Source: Streptomyces iakyrus (GTDB taxonomy: Bacteria > Actinomycetota > Actinomycetes > Streptomycetales > Streptomycetaceae). Taken from it: a stretch of DNA of 64,000 nt. The DNA is taken from contig NZ_JNXI01000001.1 in the NCBI RefSeq assembly GCF_000717055.1, positions 1-64,000 of the forward strand. Direction: 5' to 3'. Position numbers and translations under genes: made by a program. The notes under the pieces were generated by a model. It was not told the origin of the DNA. It saw only the letters and a program-made list of their open reading frames with translations, and made no database searches. This document shows, in pieces, positions 33,822 to 42,146 of the stretch; position 1 is the first letter of the stretch, and every line of letters starts with the position of its first letter.

Positions 33822-35071
33822 GCGACGCTCACCGCCGTCCCGCGCGCCATCGGCCCGAACAGCAGCGTCGCGACCGGCGGCACCTCGTCGGCGGGCACGC
33901 CCAGCACCGGCGCCACGAGCGAGCCGACGGCCCGCTGCTCGGCCCGGGTGGCGGAGACGCCGAGCGGACCGCCCGAGGCCGTACCCGGCTTCTCGGTACC
34001 GTCATCGAGGTGGGCGTCGGGCGCCGGCACCGGAGGATGCGGCAGATCACGGCAGTTCGGACCCGACCGCTCGCCGTAGCGCGGTTCCTCACCCGGTTCG
34101 TACGCACCCCGCGGCCGTACGACCTCCAGCGTGATGTGCATCTTCCCGCCCCGGAACGCCTCCTCGGACGCCTTCTCCTGCCGGACCAGGCCGGCCAGCA
34201 GGCAGGGGTACTGGGGCGAGTAGCGGGCGAACAGCTCCAGCGTGGGCCGGGAGACCCGGCCGAGGGTGATCAGCCGGTCGCCATTGGCGTCGAGGAAGTC
34301 CTCGGCGGTGCCCGCGACGGTCGCCGTGGTCGTCAGAGCCGCCGCCAGCCGGTCCTTCTGCTCGACGATCGTGCGGCTGGTGGTGACGGTGTTGCGCAGG
34401 ATCTCCATCAGGTCGGGCGCCGCGTCGCCGTAGACCTCGGCGACGTCGGCGAAGCGTGCGATGTCCTCTTTCAGGGACGGCAGGTGCGGATTGAGGCGGC
34501 GCAGGTAGGCCTCCACTCGCGTGAGGTTGTCGCCGATCCGGTCGCCGCGTCCCTCCAGGGCGGTGGCGAACGCGGAGAGCGTGGCGTTGAGCTTGCCGGG
34601 CTGGACCGTCCGCAGCAGGGGCAGCAGGTCGTTCATCAGCTGCTGGACCTCGATGCCGACGCGGGTGCGGTCCTGGGTGATGACGTCACCGGCGCGGATG
34701 GGCCGGGCCGATGAGCCGCGCGGTGCGACCAGGTCGACGTACTTCTCACCGAACAGCGTCTTGGGCAGCAGGCGCGCGTGCACGTCGGAGGGGATCTCGG
34801 CGACGTGCTCCGGCTTCAGCGCGATGTCGAGCGTCGCCTTCGTCCCGTCGGCCCGCACCTCGCGCACCTCGCCGACCAGCAGCCCGCGCAGTTTGACGTC
34901 GGCGCGCGGATCGAGCTGGTTGCCGAGGCGGTCGGCCTCCAGCGTGATCCGCACGACCGGTGTGAACACCTGGCGGTAGACGGCGACGGACAGGGACAGC
35001 AGCAGGGCGAGTACGGCGATGAAGACGACGCCGTACAACCGCAGTCTCAGCACTCTCATCCGGCGGCTCAC
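33818..35071 (-). CDS. mceA: MCE family protein, MceA position
   Basis: A 417-residue MCE subunit. GTG at 35071 overlaps the permease stop as GTGA; an ATG four codons on is possible but breaks the overlap pattern. Anchor helix (about 9-30), MCE domain (VRITLEADRLGNQLDPRADVKLRGLLVGEVREV), helical needle, then FARYSPQYPCLLAGL, the C-terminal signature of MceA proteins. The final 90 residues are acidic and proline-rich with a cysteine in GPNCRDLP. First of the six MCE genes. Confidence 0.92.
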   Translation of the reverse strand: MSRRMRVLRLRLYGVVFIAVLALLLSLSVAVYRQVFTPVVRITLEADRLGNQLDPRADVKLRGLLVGEVREVRADGTKATLDIALKPEHVAEIPSDVHARLLPKTLFGEKYVDLVAPRGSSARPIRAGDVITQDRTRVGIEVQQLMNDLLPLLRTVQPGKLNATLSAFATALEGRGDRIGDNLTRVEAYLRRLNPHLPSLKEDIARFADVAEVYGDAAPDLMEILRNTVTTSRTIVEQKDRLAAALTTTATVAGTAEDFLDANGDRLITLGRVSRPTLELFARYSPQYPCLLAGLVRQEKASEEAFRGGKMHITLEVVRPRGAYEPGEEPRYGERSGPNCRDLPHPPVPAPDAHLDDGTEKPGTASGGPLGVSATRAEQRAVGSLVAPVLGVPADEVPPVATLLFGPMARGTAVSVA

Positions 35072-35871
35072 CCCGCTATCCGTACGGTCGTGCTGGCGCC
35101 CCAGATGGCCAGCGACAGGAAGAAGTCCAGGACGTTGATCGCCACGATCGAGGTCCGCACCGCACGGCCCACCGCGACGCCGACCCCCGCCGGGCCGCCG
35201 CTCGCGTAGTAGCCGTAGAAGCAGTGCACCAGGATGATCAGGACGGCGAAGACCAGCACCTTCCCGAAGGACCACAGCACGTCCACCGGGGGCAGGTACT
35301 GCTGGAAGTAGTGGTCGTACGTGCCCGTGGACTGCCCGTAGTAGCCGGTGGTGATGGTGCGGGCGGCCAGGTACGAGGAGAGCAGGCCGATCACGTACAG
35401 CGGGACGACGGCCACGAACCCGGCGATCATCCGGGTCGTCACGAGGAACGGCAGCGAGGGCACGCCCATGACCTCCAGCGCGTCGGTCTCCTCGCTGATC
35501 CGCATCGCGCCCAACTGGGCGGTGAACCCGGCGCCGACGGTCGCGGAGAGGGCGAGCCCGGCCACCAGCGGGGCGATCTCACGGGTGTTGAAGTACGCCG
35601 ACAGGAACGCCACGAAGTTGGAGGTGCCGAGCTGGTTGAGCGCGGCGTACCCCTGCAACCCCACTTCCGTGCCGGTGAAGAACGACAGGAAGGCGATCAC
35701 TCCGACCGTGCCGCCCACGACGGCGAGCGCGCCCCGGCCGAAGCTCACCTCGGCGAGCAACCGCAGGATCTCCTTCTTGTAGCGGCGCAGGGTGCGGCCG
35801 GTCCAGACCAGCGACCGCCCGTAGAAGGACAGCTGTGCTCCCAGCTCCTCCAGGCCTTTCAACAGCGCCAT
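35068..35871 (-). CDS. yrbEB: YrbE-type permease B (MlaE family)
   Basis: A 267-residue integral membrane permease of the MlaE family with an N-terminal interfacial helix and five membrane helices. Conserved MlaE segments are GFTAQLGAMRISEETDALEVMGV and GFVAVVPLYVIGLLSSYLAA. It pairs with permease A to form the membrane channel fed by the ATPase and crowned by the MCE hexamer. It begins three bases after the permease A stop and overlaps mceA. Confidence 0.93.
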   Translation of the reverse strand: MALLKGLEELGAQLSFYGRSLVWTGRTLRRYKKEILRLLAEVSFGRGALAVVGGTVGVIAFLSFFTGTEVGLQGYAALNQLGTSNFVAFLSAYFNTREIAPLVAGLALSATVGAGFTAQLGAMRISEETDALEVMGVPSLPFLVTTRMIAGFVAVVPLYVIGLLSSYLAARTITTGYYGQSTGTYDHYFQQYLPPVDVLWSFGKVLVFAVLIILVHCFYGYYASGGPAGVGVAVGRAVRTSIVAINVLDFFLSLAIWGASTTVRIAG

Positions 35872-35874
35872 GCC

Positions 35875-36645
35875 TCAGCCCCTCTGGGGAACGACTTGGA
35901 AGTACACGGCGGTCATCACGAAGTTCGTCACGAACAGCAACATGAAAGTGATCACCACCGACTGGTTCACCGCGTCGCCCACACCCTTGGGCCCGCCCTT
36001 CGCGGTCAGCCCCTTGTAGGAGGCGACGATCCCGGCGATCGCACCGAACACCAGCGCCTTGACCTCGGCCGCCCACAGGTCGGAGAGCTGGGCGAGCGTG
36101 GTGAAGGAGGCCAGGTAGGCGCCGGGAGTGCCGTTCTGGAGGACGACGTTGAAGAAGTAGCCGCCCGCCACGCCGACCACCGACACCAGGCCGTTGAGCA
36201 GCACCGCCACCAGCATCGACGCCAGCACGCGGGGAACGACCAGCCGGTGGATGGGGTCGATGCCCAGCACCTGCATCGCGTCGATCTCGTCGCGGATCTT
36301 CCGGGCCCCGAGGTCGGCGCAGATCGCCGTGCCGCCGGCGCCCGCGATCAGCAGCGCGGTCACGATCGGCGAGGCCTCGCGCAGCACGGCGAGCACGGAG
36401 GCGGCCCCGGCGAAGGACTGGGCGCCCAGCTGCCGGGTCAGACTGCCGATCTGGAGCGCGATGACCGCCCCGAACGGGATGGAGACCAGGGCCGTCGGCA
36501 GGATCGTCACGCTCGCGACGAACCACGCCTGCTGGATGAACTCCCGCGCCTGGAAGGGCCGTCGGGGGATCGTCCGGACGACGTCCAGCGCCATCGCGAA
36601 GAGGCTGCCGGAGTGCCGCAGCGCCCCGGCCGGTGACAGGCTCAT
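35875..36645 (-). CDS. yrbEA: YrbE-type permease A (MlaE family)
   Basis: A 256-residue MlaE-family permease. SITRQLG-like and GGTAICADLGARKIRDEIDAMQVLGIDPIHRLVVPRVLA segments include the coupling helix that contacts the ATPase. Its first codons lie in a 50-bp tandem duplication, and its ATG overlaps the stop of a 17-codon ORF as ATGA rather than the stop of the ATPase gene, which is 46 bp away. Confidence 0.93.
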   Translation of the reverse strand: MSLSPAGALRHSGSLFAMALDVVRTIPRRPFQAREFIQQAWFVASVTILPTALVSIPFGAVIALQIGSLTRQLGAQSFAGAASVLAVLREASPIVTALLIAGAGGTAICADLGARKIRDEIDAMQVLGIDPIHRLVVPRVLASMLVAVLLNGLVSVVGVAGGYFFNVVLQNGTPGAYLASFTTLAQLSDLWAAEVKALVFGAIAGIVASYKGLTAKGGPKGVGDAVNQSVVITFMLLFVTNFVMTAVYFQVVPQRG

Positions 36646-36726
36646 GCGCCGGCCACCTCCTTGTGGTGGAGCTGGGCGGCCGGTGACAGGCTCATGCGCC
36701 GGCCACCTCCTTCTGGTGGAGCTCGG
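36627..36726. repeat. 50-bp tandem duplication at ATPase/permease junction
   Basis: Two adjacent 50-bp copies (36627-36676 and 36677-36726) differ at only two positions. The right copy supplies the end of the ATPase gene and the left copy the start of the permease gene. Each copy contains the same TCAT junction and GGAGG-type ribosome site. Confidence 0.95.
36642..36695 (-). CDS. 17-codon coupling ORF created by duplication
   Basis: The duplication leaves a complete 17-codon reading frame whose ATG overlaps the TGA of the ATPase gene (ATGA at 36692-36695) and whose own TGA overlaps the ATG of permease A (ATGA at 36642-36645). Its product begins like the permease (MSLSP) and ends like the ATPase (KEVAGA). 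It carries a good ribosome site in front. It may simply relay ribosomes from one gene to the next. Translation is not proven. Confidence 0.55.
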   Translation of the reverse strand: MSLSPAAQLHHKEVAGA

Positions 36727-37621
36727 CCTCGCGCCGTGCGATCGCCTGCCAGCGGGGCGGCCGGGTGATGCCCGGTCCCGGCAGCAGGCGGGGAGTCAGC
36801 TGCTGTACGCGCGCGCTGTCGTCGATCTGCGCGAGCTCTTGCTCGACCTGCGCCGCGTCCTTCTCCTCCGCCATGCCGATCGGGCCCTGCATCCGGCCGT
36901 TCAGGAACTGCCGTACGACGGGCTCGTCGCTGCTCAGCAGCTCCGCGCGCGGCCCGAACATCACCAGCTCGCGGCGGAACAGCAGCCCGATGTTGTCCGG
37001 CACCTGGCGGGCGGAGGCGATGTCGTGCGTGACGATCAGGAAGGTCGCGTCGATCTGCGCGTTGAGGTCGACGATGAGCTGGTTGAGGTAGGCGACGCGG
37101 ACGGGGTCGAGGCCGGAGTCGGGCTCGTCGAAGAGGATGATCTCCGGGTCGAGCACGAGCGCCCGGGCGAGCCCCGCCCGCTTGCGCATCCCGCCGGAGA
37201 TCTCACCGGGCAGCTTCCCCTCCGCGCCGATCAGCCCGACCATGTCCATCTTCTCCAGCACGATGCGCCGGATCTCGCTCTCGGACTTACGGGTGTGCTC
37301 GCGCAGCGGGAAGGCGATGTTGTCGTACAGGTTCATCGAGCCGAACAGCGCGCCGTCCTGGAACAACACGCCGAACAGCTTGCGCACCTCGTACAGGTCG
37401 TGCTCGCGGAGCTTGGTGATGTCCCGGCCCTGGATCGTGATCGAGCCGCGCTCCGGCTTCAGCAGTCCGACGAGCGTCTTGAGGAACACGGACTTGCCCG
37501 TGCCCGAGGGGCCGAGCATGACCGAGACCTCCCCGGCTGGCAGTGTCAGCGAGACGTCCTGCCAGATGACCTGGTGACCGAAGGACTTGGTCAGTCCTTC
37601 CACACAGATCTCGACACCCAT
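36692..37621 (-). CDS. mceG: Mce transporter ATPase (MlaF/MceG-like)
   Basis: A 309-residue ABC ATPase powering lipid uptake by the Mce/YrbE complex. Walker A GPSGTGKS, Q-loop GVLFQDGALFGS, signature SGGMRKRAGLARAL, Walker B IILFDEPDSGLDP and H-loop VTHD are all present. The C-terminal 50-residue extension after the ABC core resembles the MceG tail. The ATG at 37621 has an AAGGGTGG site six bases upstream; a GTG at 37630 is the alternative. First gene of the operon, behind a promoter-like element at 37669-37702. Confidence 0.93.
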   Translation of the reverse strand: MGVEICVEGLTKSFGHQVIWQDVSLTLPAGEVSVMLGPSGTGKSVFLKTLVGLLKPERGSITIQGRDITKLREHDLYEVRKLFGVLFQDGALFGSMNLYDNIAFPLREHTRKSESEIRRIVLEKMDMVGLIGAEGKLPGEISGGMRKRAGLARALVLDPEIILFDEPDSGLDPVRVAYLNQLIVDLNAQIDATFLIVTHDIASARQVPDNIGLLFRRELVMFGPRAELLSSDEPVVRQFLNGRMQGPIGMAEEKDAAQVEQELAQIDDSARVQQLTPRLLPGPGITRPPRWQAIARREAELHQKEVAGA

Positions 37622-37668
37622 CCGGTCCACCCTTCAGCCCGCGCCTTCGTCGGTGAGCAGCTCTGACA

Positions 37669-37702
37669 TCTGCTCTACGGGGAGGGGCGGGGGGTCCGTC
37701 GC
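37669..37702 (-). promoter_or_regulatory. Shared 34-bp promoter element, mce operon copy
   Basis: Identical at 31 of 34 positions to 40197-40230, which lies before the lytic transglycosylase gene. Both sit 30-50 bases upstream of a start codon, on the same strand. On the minus strand the core reads GACGGACCCCCC, a C-rich spacer, then CCCCGTAGAGCAGA. An A7 tract lies 13-19 bp further upstream of this copy. Probably the promoter of the mce operon, possibly read by the ECF sigma factor encoded between the two copies. Confidence 0.65.
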
Positions 37703-37779
37703 TCGGGTGGCGGATTTTTTTCGGGCGGGTTGCGGGCGCGCTCTCGGGTCGGTTCCAGGCAGCGCTTGCGGGCGGGGCC

Positions 37780-37873
37780 GGGCAGCGCTACCGGACAGGT
37801 TTTCCGGCAGCACTTCCGGGCGGGCCGGGCAGCGCTACCGGACAGGTTTTCCGGCAGCACTTCCGGGCGGGCC
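37780..37873. repeat. 47-bp tandem repeats, two perfect copies
   Basis: Units 37780-37826 and 37827-37873 are identical, flanked by degenerate partial copies (about 37755-37779 and 37874-37912). Each contains a GGCAGCGCTACC core and CCGGACAGGTTTTCCGG. The array fills most of the gap between the sigma factor gene and the mce promoter element. Confidence 0.9.
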
Positions 37874-37905
37874 GGGCAGCGCTACCGGGCAGGTTTCTGG
37901 CAGCG

Positions 37906-39021
37906 CTACGGAAGCGGGCTCGCCGTGAGCTCGGGGAACGGGGAGGTGGACGGCGCGTCGGATGTCTCAGGAGCTTCCGGGACGGCCGTGGCCGCCGTGT
38001 CCGTCGGAACGGCGGAGAGCTCCACCGGCAAATCGGGTACGTCGGATACCCGCGGGGCCTCCGGCGCGGACAGCCCGGGCAGCGGGGCCTCCGGGACCTC
38101 AGGAAGGTCCGGGACATCCGGAACGCCCGGAACATCCGGGACCTGCGCGACGGCCGGGACCTCCGGCAATGACGGCACGGACAGCGGGAGGAACGATTCG
38201 CCGCCGACGGAATCGGCCGCTGGGCGCTCGGCCGCCGCAGCCGTGGGCTCATTCCCCCGGGGTGTACGGCCCCCGCTACCACCGTCCGGCCGTACCGCCT
38301 CCGCACCCGGAGAGGCGACGACGGGCCGAGGCACCGCCCCGCCCCCGCCTCCGCTGCCGTCGAGGGCGTACGGCAGCACGAACCCCGCCACCGCCAAGGA
38401 CGCCGCCGTCGAGGCGACCGCCACGGCCTGTGCCCTGCCGACCCCGCGCGGCCGCCTCCATCCGATCAGGAACAGCGCGCACCCGAGCGTGGCGGCCAGC
38501 GACTGCCGCAGCGTCCGCCGGGCCCGGGCCAGCAGCGACTCGACGGTCCGGTAGCTCAGCCCCATCCGGACGGCGACCTGGCCGACGTCCAGGTCCTGCG
38601 ACTTCAGCCGCAGCGCCTCGGCCTGCCGCGCGGGCAGCTCACCACTGCGCACCGCCAGCCACTTCGCCTCGGCCCGGTCGCACACCGCCTCCTCGACGGG
38701 CACCGGACCGGGGGCGATGAGCGTCGGGCTGGTCCGCACCTCGGCCTCGCGGTTCACCTGCCGGTAGCGGTCGACGCACAGGCGCATCGTCACCGTCGTC
38801 AGCCAGGCCGCGAGCCGTTCCTCGTCCAGGTCGGGCCGCTCGGCGGCGCGCAGCATCGCCTCATGCACCGCGTCCTCGGCGTCCTCCGGGCTCATCGACC
38901 GGCGCCGGGCCACCTTGAGCAGGTGCTCACGGTGGCTCCACATGCGCCGCCACCGCTCGTCGGCCGCGGTCACCTCCGCAGGTGTCTCTGCGGGCATGTC
39001 CGCAGGCGTGTCCGTCGCCAT
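37906..39021 (-). CDS. ECF sigma factor with membrane anchor and external tail
   Basis: A 371-residue ECF sigma factor. Region 2 lies at about 26-90 (EDAEDAVHEAMLRAAE, AWLTTVTMRLCVDRYRQ) and region 4 at about 128-178 (LPARQAEALRLKSQDL, VAVRMGLSYRTVESLLARAR). Unlike a normal ECF factor (about 180-200 residues), it continues through a hydrophobic segment (196-220) into a 150-residue proline-rich tail with PDVPGVPDVPDLPEVPEAP. The tail should lie outside the membrane and no separate anti-sigma gene is adjacent, so membrane tethering may itself control activity. ATG 39021 has a GAAGGGG site; a GTG at 39045 is possible. It follows the transglycosylase gene by 54 bp. Confidence 0.88.
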   Translation of the reverse strand: MATDTPADMPAETPAEVTAADERWRRMWSHREHLLKVARRRSMSPEDAEDAVHEAMLRAAERPDLDEERLAAWLTTVTMRLCVDRYRQVNREAEVRTSPTLIAPGPVPVEEAVCDRAEAKWLAVRSGELPARQAEALRLKSQDLDVGQVAVRMGLSYRTVESLLARARRTLRQSLAATLGCALFLIGWRRPRGVGRAQAVAVASTAASLAVAGFVLPYALDGSGGGGGAVPRPVVASPGAEAVRPDGGSGGRTPRGNEPTAAAAERPAADSVGGESFLPLSVPSLPEVPAVAQVPDVPGVPDVPDLPEVPEAPLPGLSAPEAPRVSDVPDLPVELSAVPTDTAATAVPEAPETSDAPSTSPFPELTASPLP

Positions 39022-39075
39022 GAGGGCCCCTTCGCGCTCACCCACCGGTCTCGTGCTGTCCGGCGGGGGGCGACA

Positions 39076-40164
39076 TTACCGCCCAGTATCGGCGGTTGTG
39101 GAGGGGGAGACGGTCATCGAGTCCGCGCTGTTACTGGTGAGTGGGGCGGTGCTGGGCAGCAGGTTCTCGCCGGGGAGCTCCATGTCGGGGGCGGGGGCGG
39201 GGAGTTGCGGCTCGTCCGGGTTCTCGGGTTCGGTGGCCGGGCCGGTTCCGGCCGGGGCCGGAGAGACGGGGGTCGACGGAGTACGGGACGGCGTGGCAGT
39301 CGGCCGGGCGGAGGGTGTCCGCGACGGCTTGGGTGTGGCGGCCGGCCGCGACGGCTCCGGGTGCGCGGAGGAGGACCCGGCGGAGGAGGACTCTGAGGAC
39401 CCGTCCGGCACCACCCGGTGCCCTTCCAGGAAGTACGCGTACCAGGCCCTGACCGTGCGCAGATAGGCCGCCGAGTGGTTGTAGCCGAGGATCGCCCGGT
39501 CCAGCTGGGCGGGGACGGAGAGGTCCCGGCCACCGGCACACAGATACCGTCCGGCGGCGAGTGCCGCGTCGAAGACGTTGTTCGGATCCGTACGCCCGTC
39601 GCCGTTGCCGTCCGCACCCCAGCGGGCCCAGGTCGACGGGATGAACTGCATCGGCCCGACCGCACGGTCGTACGCCGTGTCCCCGTCGTGGACACCGCCG
39701 TCGGTGTCCCGGATCAGCGCGAAGGCCACGCCGTCCAGCCGCGGCCCGAGGATCGGCGCCACGGTCGTACCGTCCGACGTCACCCTTCCGCCCCGCGCCT
39801 GCCCCGACTCCACCTGCCCGATCGCCGCCAGCAGCTGCCAGCGCAGCCGACAGCCGGGCGCCTCACGCGCGAGCCGGTCCTCGGCGCTCCGGTAGGCGGC
39901 GAGGACACTCGCCGGCAGTGCGCCGCCCACCTCCACGGCCGCCGCCCCGCCACCCGCGTGCTTCCGGGCCCGCAGCGGCGGAAGCTCCGTGCGGTACGGG
40001 GCGTCGCCGGACACGCTCGGTCCGTGCTCGGCCGGTGCCTGAGCGGGCTCCGGTACGGAGGCCCGCGCCGGGATCACCCCCGGCGCCTGCGACGCGGTGA
40101 GCGCCGCCATCGCCACCACGGCGGCCGCCGTACCTCTGACACGCCTGCCTCTGTGCCCTGCCAC
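39076..40164 (-). CDS. Secreted lytic transglycosylase (SLT/MltB type)
   Basis: A 362-residue exported peptidoglycan lytic transglycosylase. A basic N-terminus and hydrophobic stretch give a signal peptide (cleavage near ARA at 33-35). The lysozyme-like domain (about 84-245) has the catalytic E119 in AAIGQVESGQ, GPMQFIPSTW and an EF-hand-like loop DGNGDGRTDPNN. The last 110 residues are Ser/Thr/Pro-rich, as in wall-spanning linkers. The GTG start follows GGAGGGG. It is the first gene behind the shared promoter element at 40197-40230 and leads into the sigma factor gene. Confidence 0.92.
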   Translation of the reverse strand: MAGHRGRRVRGTAAAVVAMAALTASQAPGVIPARASVPEPAQAPAEHGPSVSGDAPYRTELPPLRARKHAGGGAAAVEVGGALPASVLAAYRSAEDRLAREAPGCRLRWQLLAAIGQVESGQARGGRVTSDGTTVAPILGPRLDGVAFALIRDTDGGVHDGDTAYDRAVGPMQFIPSTWARWGADGNGDGRTDPNNVFDAALAAGRYLCAGGRDLSVPAQLDRAILGYNHSAAYLRTVRAWYAYFLEGHRVVPDGSSESSSAGSSSAHPEPSRPAATPKPSRTPSARPTATPSRTPSTPVSPAPAGTGPATEPENPDEPQLPAPAPDMELPGENLLPSTAPLTSNSADSMTVSPSTTADTGR

Positions 40165-40196
40165 GTCCTGTTCCCCTCCCGGTGAGCTTCCTGTCG

Positions 40197-40230
40197 TCTG
40201 CTCTACGGGGGAGGGTGGGGGGTCCGTCGC
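40197..40230 (-). promoter_or_regulatory. Shared 34-bp promoter element, transglycosylase copy
   Basis: Near-identical to 37669-37702 (three differences). Weaker similarity (CGGTGAGC) extends downstream toward the start codon in both. It lies 32 bp before the GTG of the transglycosylase gene. Confidence 0.65.
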
Positions 40231-40668
40231 GGGAATTGCGTACGGTGCCTACGGGGTTCCGGTACCTCGATCGTCTGGAGAAGTCCAGGGGCAGACGAGT
40301 CGGGCTGTACGCCGGGGAGAGTCATCGCAGCGCTATGACTTGCGTAAACATTCCAATTGACCGCGCCCACGGCTACTCTGACGGCTACGCAAGCGCAGGT
40401 AGGCCCCCTCATCGGAAGTCGCGAGGACGGGGCAAGACGCGGCACGGTTCCCCGTTTACGGAATCAGCCTTCGTGCAGGGGTCGCGGACCTCCACGCCTG
40501 CTGCAGATCGGCAGGACTAGCCGCCGTCGTTCCCAAGCATTCCGGGCCGGGAGGCCTCATCGCCATCGGGGCTTCAGGGTCCGCTCGATGTGCTCAGGTT
40601 GTCGGCCGGATCGGCTAGCTTGTTGCGGAGCCGCTTCGACAGCTCCCGACCGAAGGACAGACACAGAC
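40231..40668. other. Intergenic region upstream of kinase
   Basis: 438 bp between divergent genes with lower GC near 40320-40390. An open frame from 40357 into the kinase exists, but its residues are arginine-rich and unlike the kinase family, so I treat it as non-coding. No clear RNA gene or terminator. A GAAGGACAG site precedes the kinase GTG. Confidence 0.5.
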
Positions 40669-41937
40669 GTGCAGACCACGCCCCTCAGCCCCGAGGATCC
40701 GGCACAGATCGGCGGCTTCGAGCTGCTGGGCCGGATCGGCCAGGGCGGCATGGGACAGGTGTACCTGGGCGAGTCTCCAGGCGGTGAGCCGGCCGCGGTG
40801 AAGATCATCAAGACGTCGGTCGTCGATTCGACCGCCCGGCTGCGCTTCGCGCAAGAGATCGACATCCTGAAGACAGTCTGGGGCGCGCGGATCGCGCAAC
40901 TCCTCGACGCGGACGCGGACGCGGAACAGCCCTGGCTGGCCACCGAATACGTCGAGGGACCGGACCTCGGCAAACATGTGGTGACCCATGGCCCGCTGCC
41001 CGCGCTCCTCGTCCTGTCGCTCGGCGCCACCCTCGCCGAGGGCCTGGGTTATGTGCACAAGCAGGGACTGCTGCACCGGGACCTGAAGCCCGCGAACATC
41101 CTGCTCGGCCCTAACGGCCCCAAGATCATCGACTTCGGCCTCGCGGTTTTCGCCGAGTCGAGCGCTTCCCTCACCGCCGCCAACACGGTCGTGGGCACCC
41201 CGTCGTGCATGCCGCCCGAGCAGGCCAACGGCGTGAAGCCGCTGACGAGCGCCGTCGACGTGTACGCACTGGGTACGGTTCTGCTGTTCGCCGCGACGGG
41301 CCACCTGCCGTACCACGCGAACAACATCCACGTGCTGTTCCACATGGTGACCGATCCGACGACCGCCCCCGATCTGACGGGAGCGCCACCCGAGCTGGTC
41401 CCCCTCCTGACGGCCATGCTGTCCCACCACGCTCAGGACCGGCCCACGATCACCGAGGTCGTCCAGCAGTGCCGTGGCCTGGTCGAGGCGCAGGGGCTGA
41501 AGCTCGCGCAGGCACGCCGGCGTCTCACCACCTACACGGCCGCGCCCCCTCAGGATTTCCCGACGCTGCTACCGGCGCCGCCGGAAAGCGCCCTTCCTGC
41601 TCCCGTCCCTGCCATGTCCTACCCGGCAGCCACGCCGCGTCGTGACGAACCGTCGACCGTACCCACGGTCGTGGACGGGCCCGCTCCGGATACCCAGCCC
41701 ACCATGGATCTCGCCGCGCCACAGCAGACGGCGCAGGCCGAGCCACCCGCTCAATCGGCGCCAACGGCCCCGGTGCCTCCGAACGCGGAGCACCAGCAGA
41801 GCGCTCCGAACGAGGACGTGCCACGGCGGGCCCGCCCCACCGGTCGGACCCCGGCTCGTTCCCTGCGCCATTCCGCCCAGGCCCGCCGCACCGCCCAGCA
41901 GCTGCGCGAGGCGTACGCGGCGCGCGCCGCGTTCTGA
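40669..41937 (+). CDS. Soluble Ser/Thr protein kinase
   Basis: A 422-residue Hanks-type kinase. The glycine loop is GRIGQGGMGQV, catalytic lysine K45 in AAVKII, HRDLKPANIL (H136, D138) and DFG at 155-157. GTPSCMPPEQ forms the P+1 region. After residue 275 the protein is a proline/alanine-rich linker ending in a basic helix RHSAQARRTAQQLREAYAAR. There is no membrane helix or PASTA domain, so it is cytoplasmic. It lies 209 bp before the helicase on the same strand, so a role with the defence genes is possible but unproven. Confidence 0.9.
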   Translation: MQTTPLSPEDPAQIGGFELLGRIGQGGMGQVYLGESPGGEPAAVKIIKTSVVDSTARLRFAQEIDILKTVWGARIAQLLDADADAEQPWLATEYVEGPDLGKHVVTHGPLPALLVLSLGATLAEGLGYVHKQGLLHRDLKPANILLGPNGPKIIDFGLAVFAESSASLTAANTVVGTPSCMPPEQANGVKPLTSAVDVYALGTVLLFAATGHLPYHANNIHVLFHMVTDPTTAPDLTGAPPELVPLLTAMLSHHAQDRPTITEVVQQCRGLVEAQGLKLAQARRRLTTYTAAPPQDFPTLLPAPPESALPAPVPAMSYPAATPRRDEPSTVPTVVDGPAPDTQPTMDLAAPQQTAQAEPPAQSAPTAPVPPNAEHQQSAPNEDVPRRARPTGRTPARSLRHSAQARRTAQQLREAYAARAAF

Positions 41938-42146
41938 CCACATCCCGCGCACCTCTGCAGGTGCCTCCCCCCGGCACGCCCTCACCGCGCACCATTGACC
42001 TGCGGGTCTGCCCCGGTGAGGGTGGTTCACGCGCTTTACCGCCCATACGGCACAGTGGAGCGGTACAACAGCGTGAGCGGCAGGTCTGCGCGAGCCGGGA
42101 GCCGGCCGCGATAACAGCACAGCATGACGGACATGGGAGGCAGCGG

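Noticed and set aside
37711..37721. T7 run as a plus-strand terminator
   Set aside because: No plus-strand gene ends here and no stable stem precedes it; as A7 on the minus strand it more likely lies upstream of the mce promoter.
37755..37912. Possible CRISPR array
   Set aside because: Repeats are directly adjacent with no spacers, and no cas genes occur in the window.
40357..40668. 104-residue N-terminal extension of the kinase
   Set aside because: Arg-rich, lower GC and unlike kinase N-termini; a GTG with a ribosome site at 40669 starts directly at the kinase fold.
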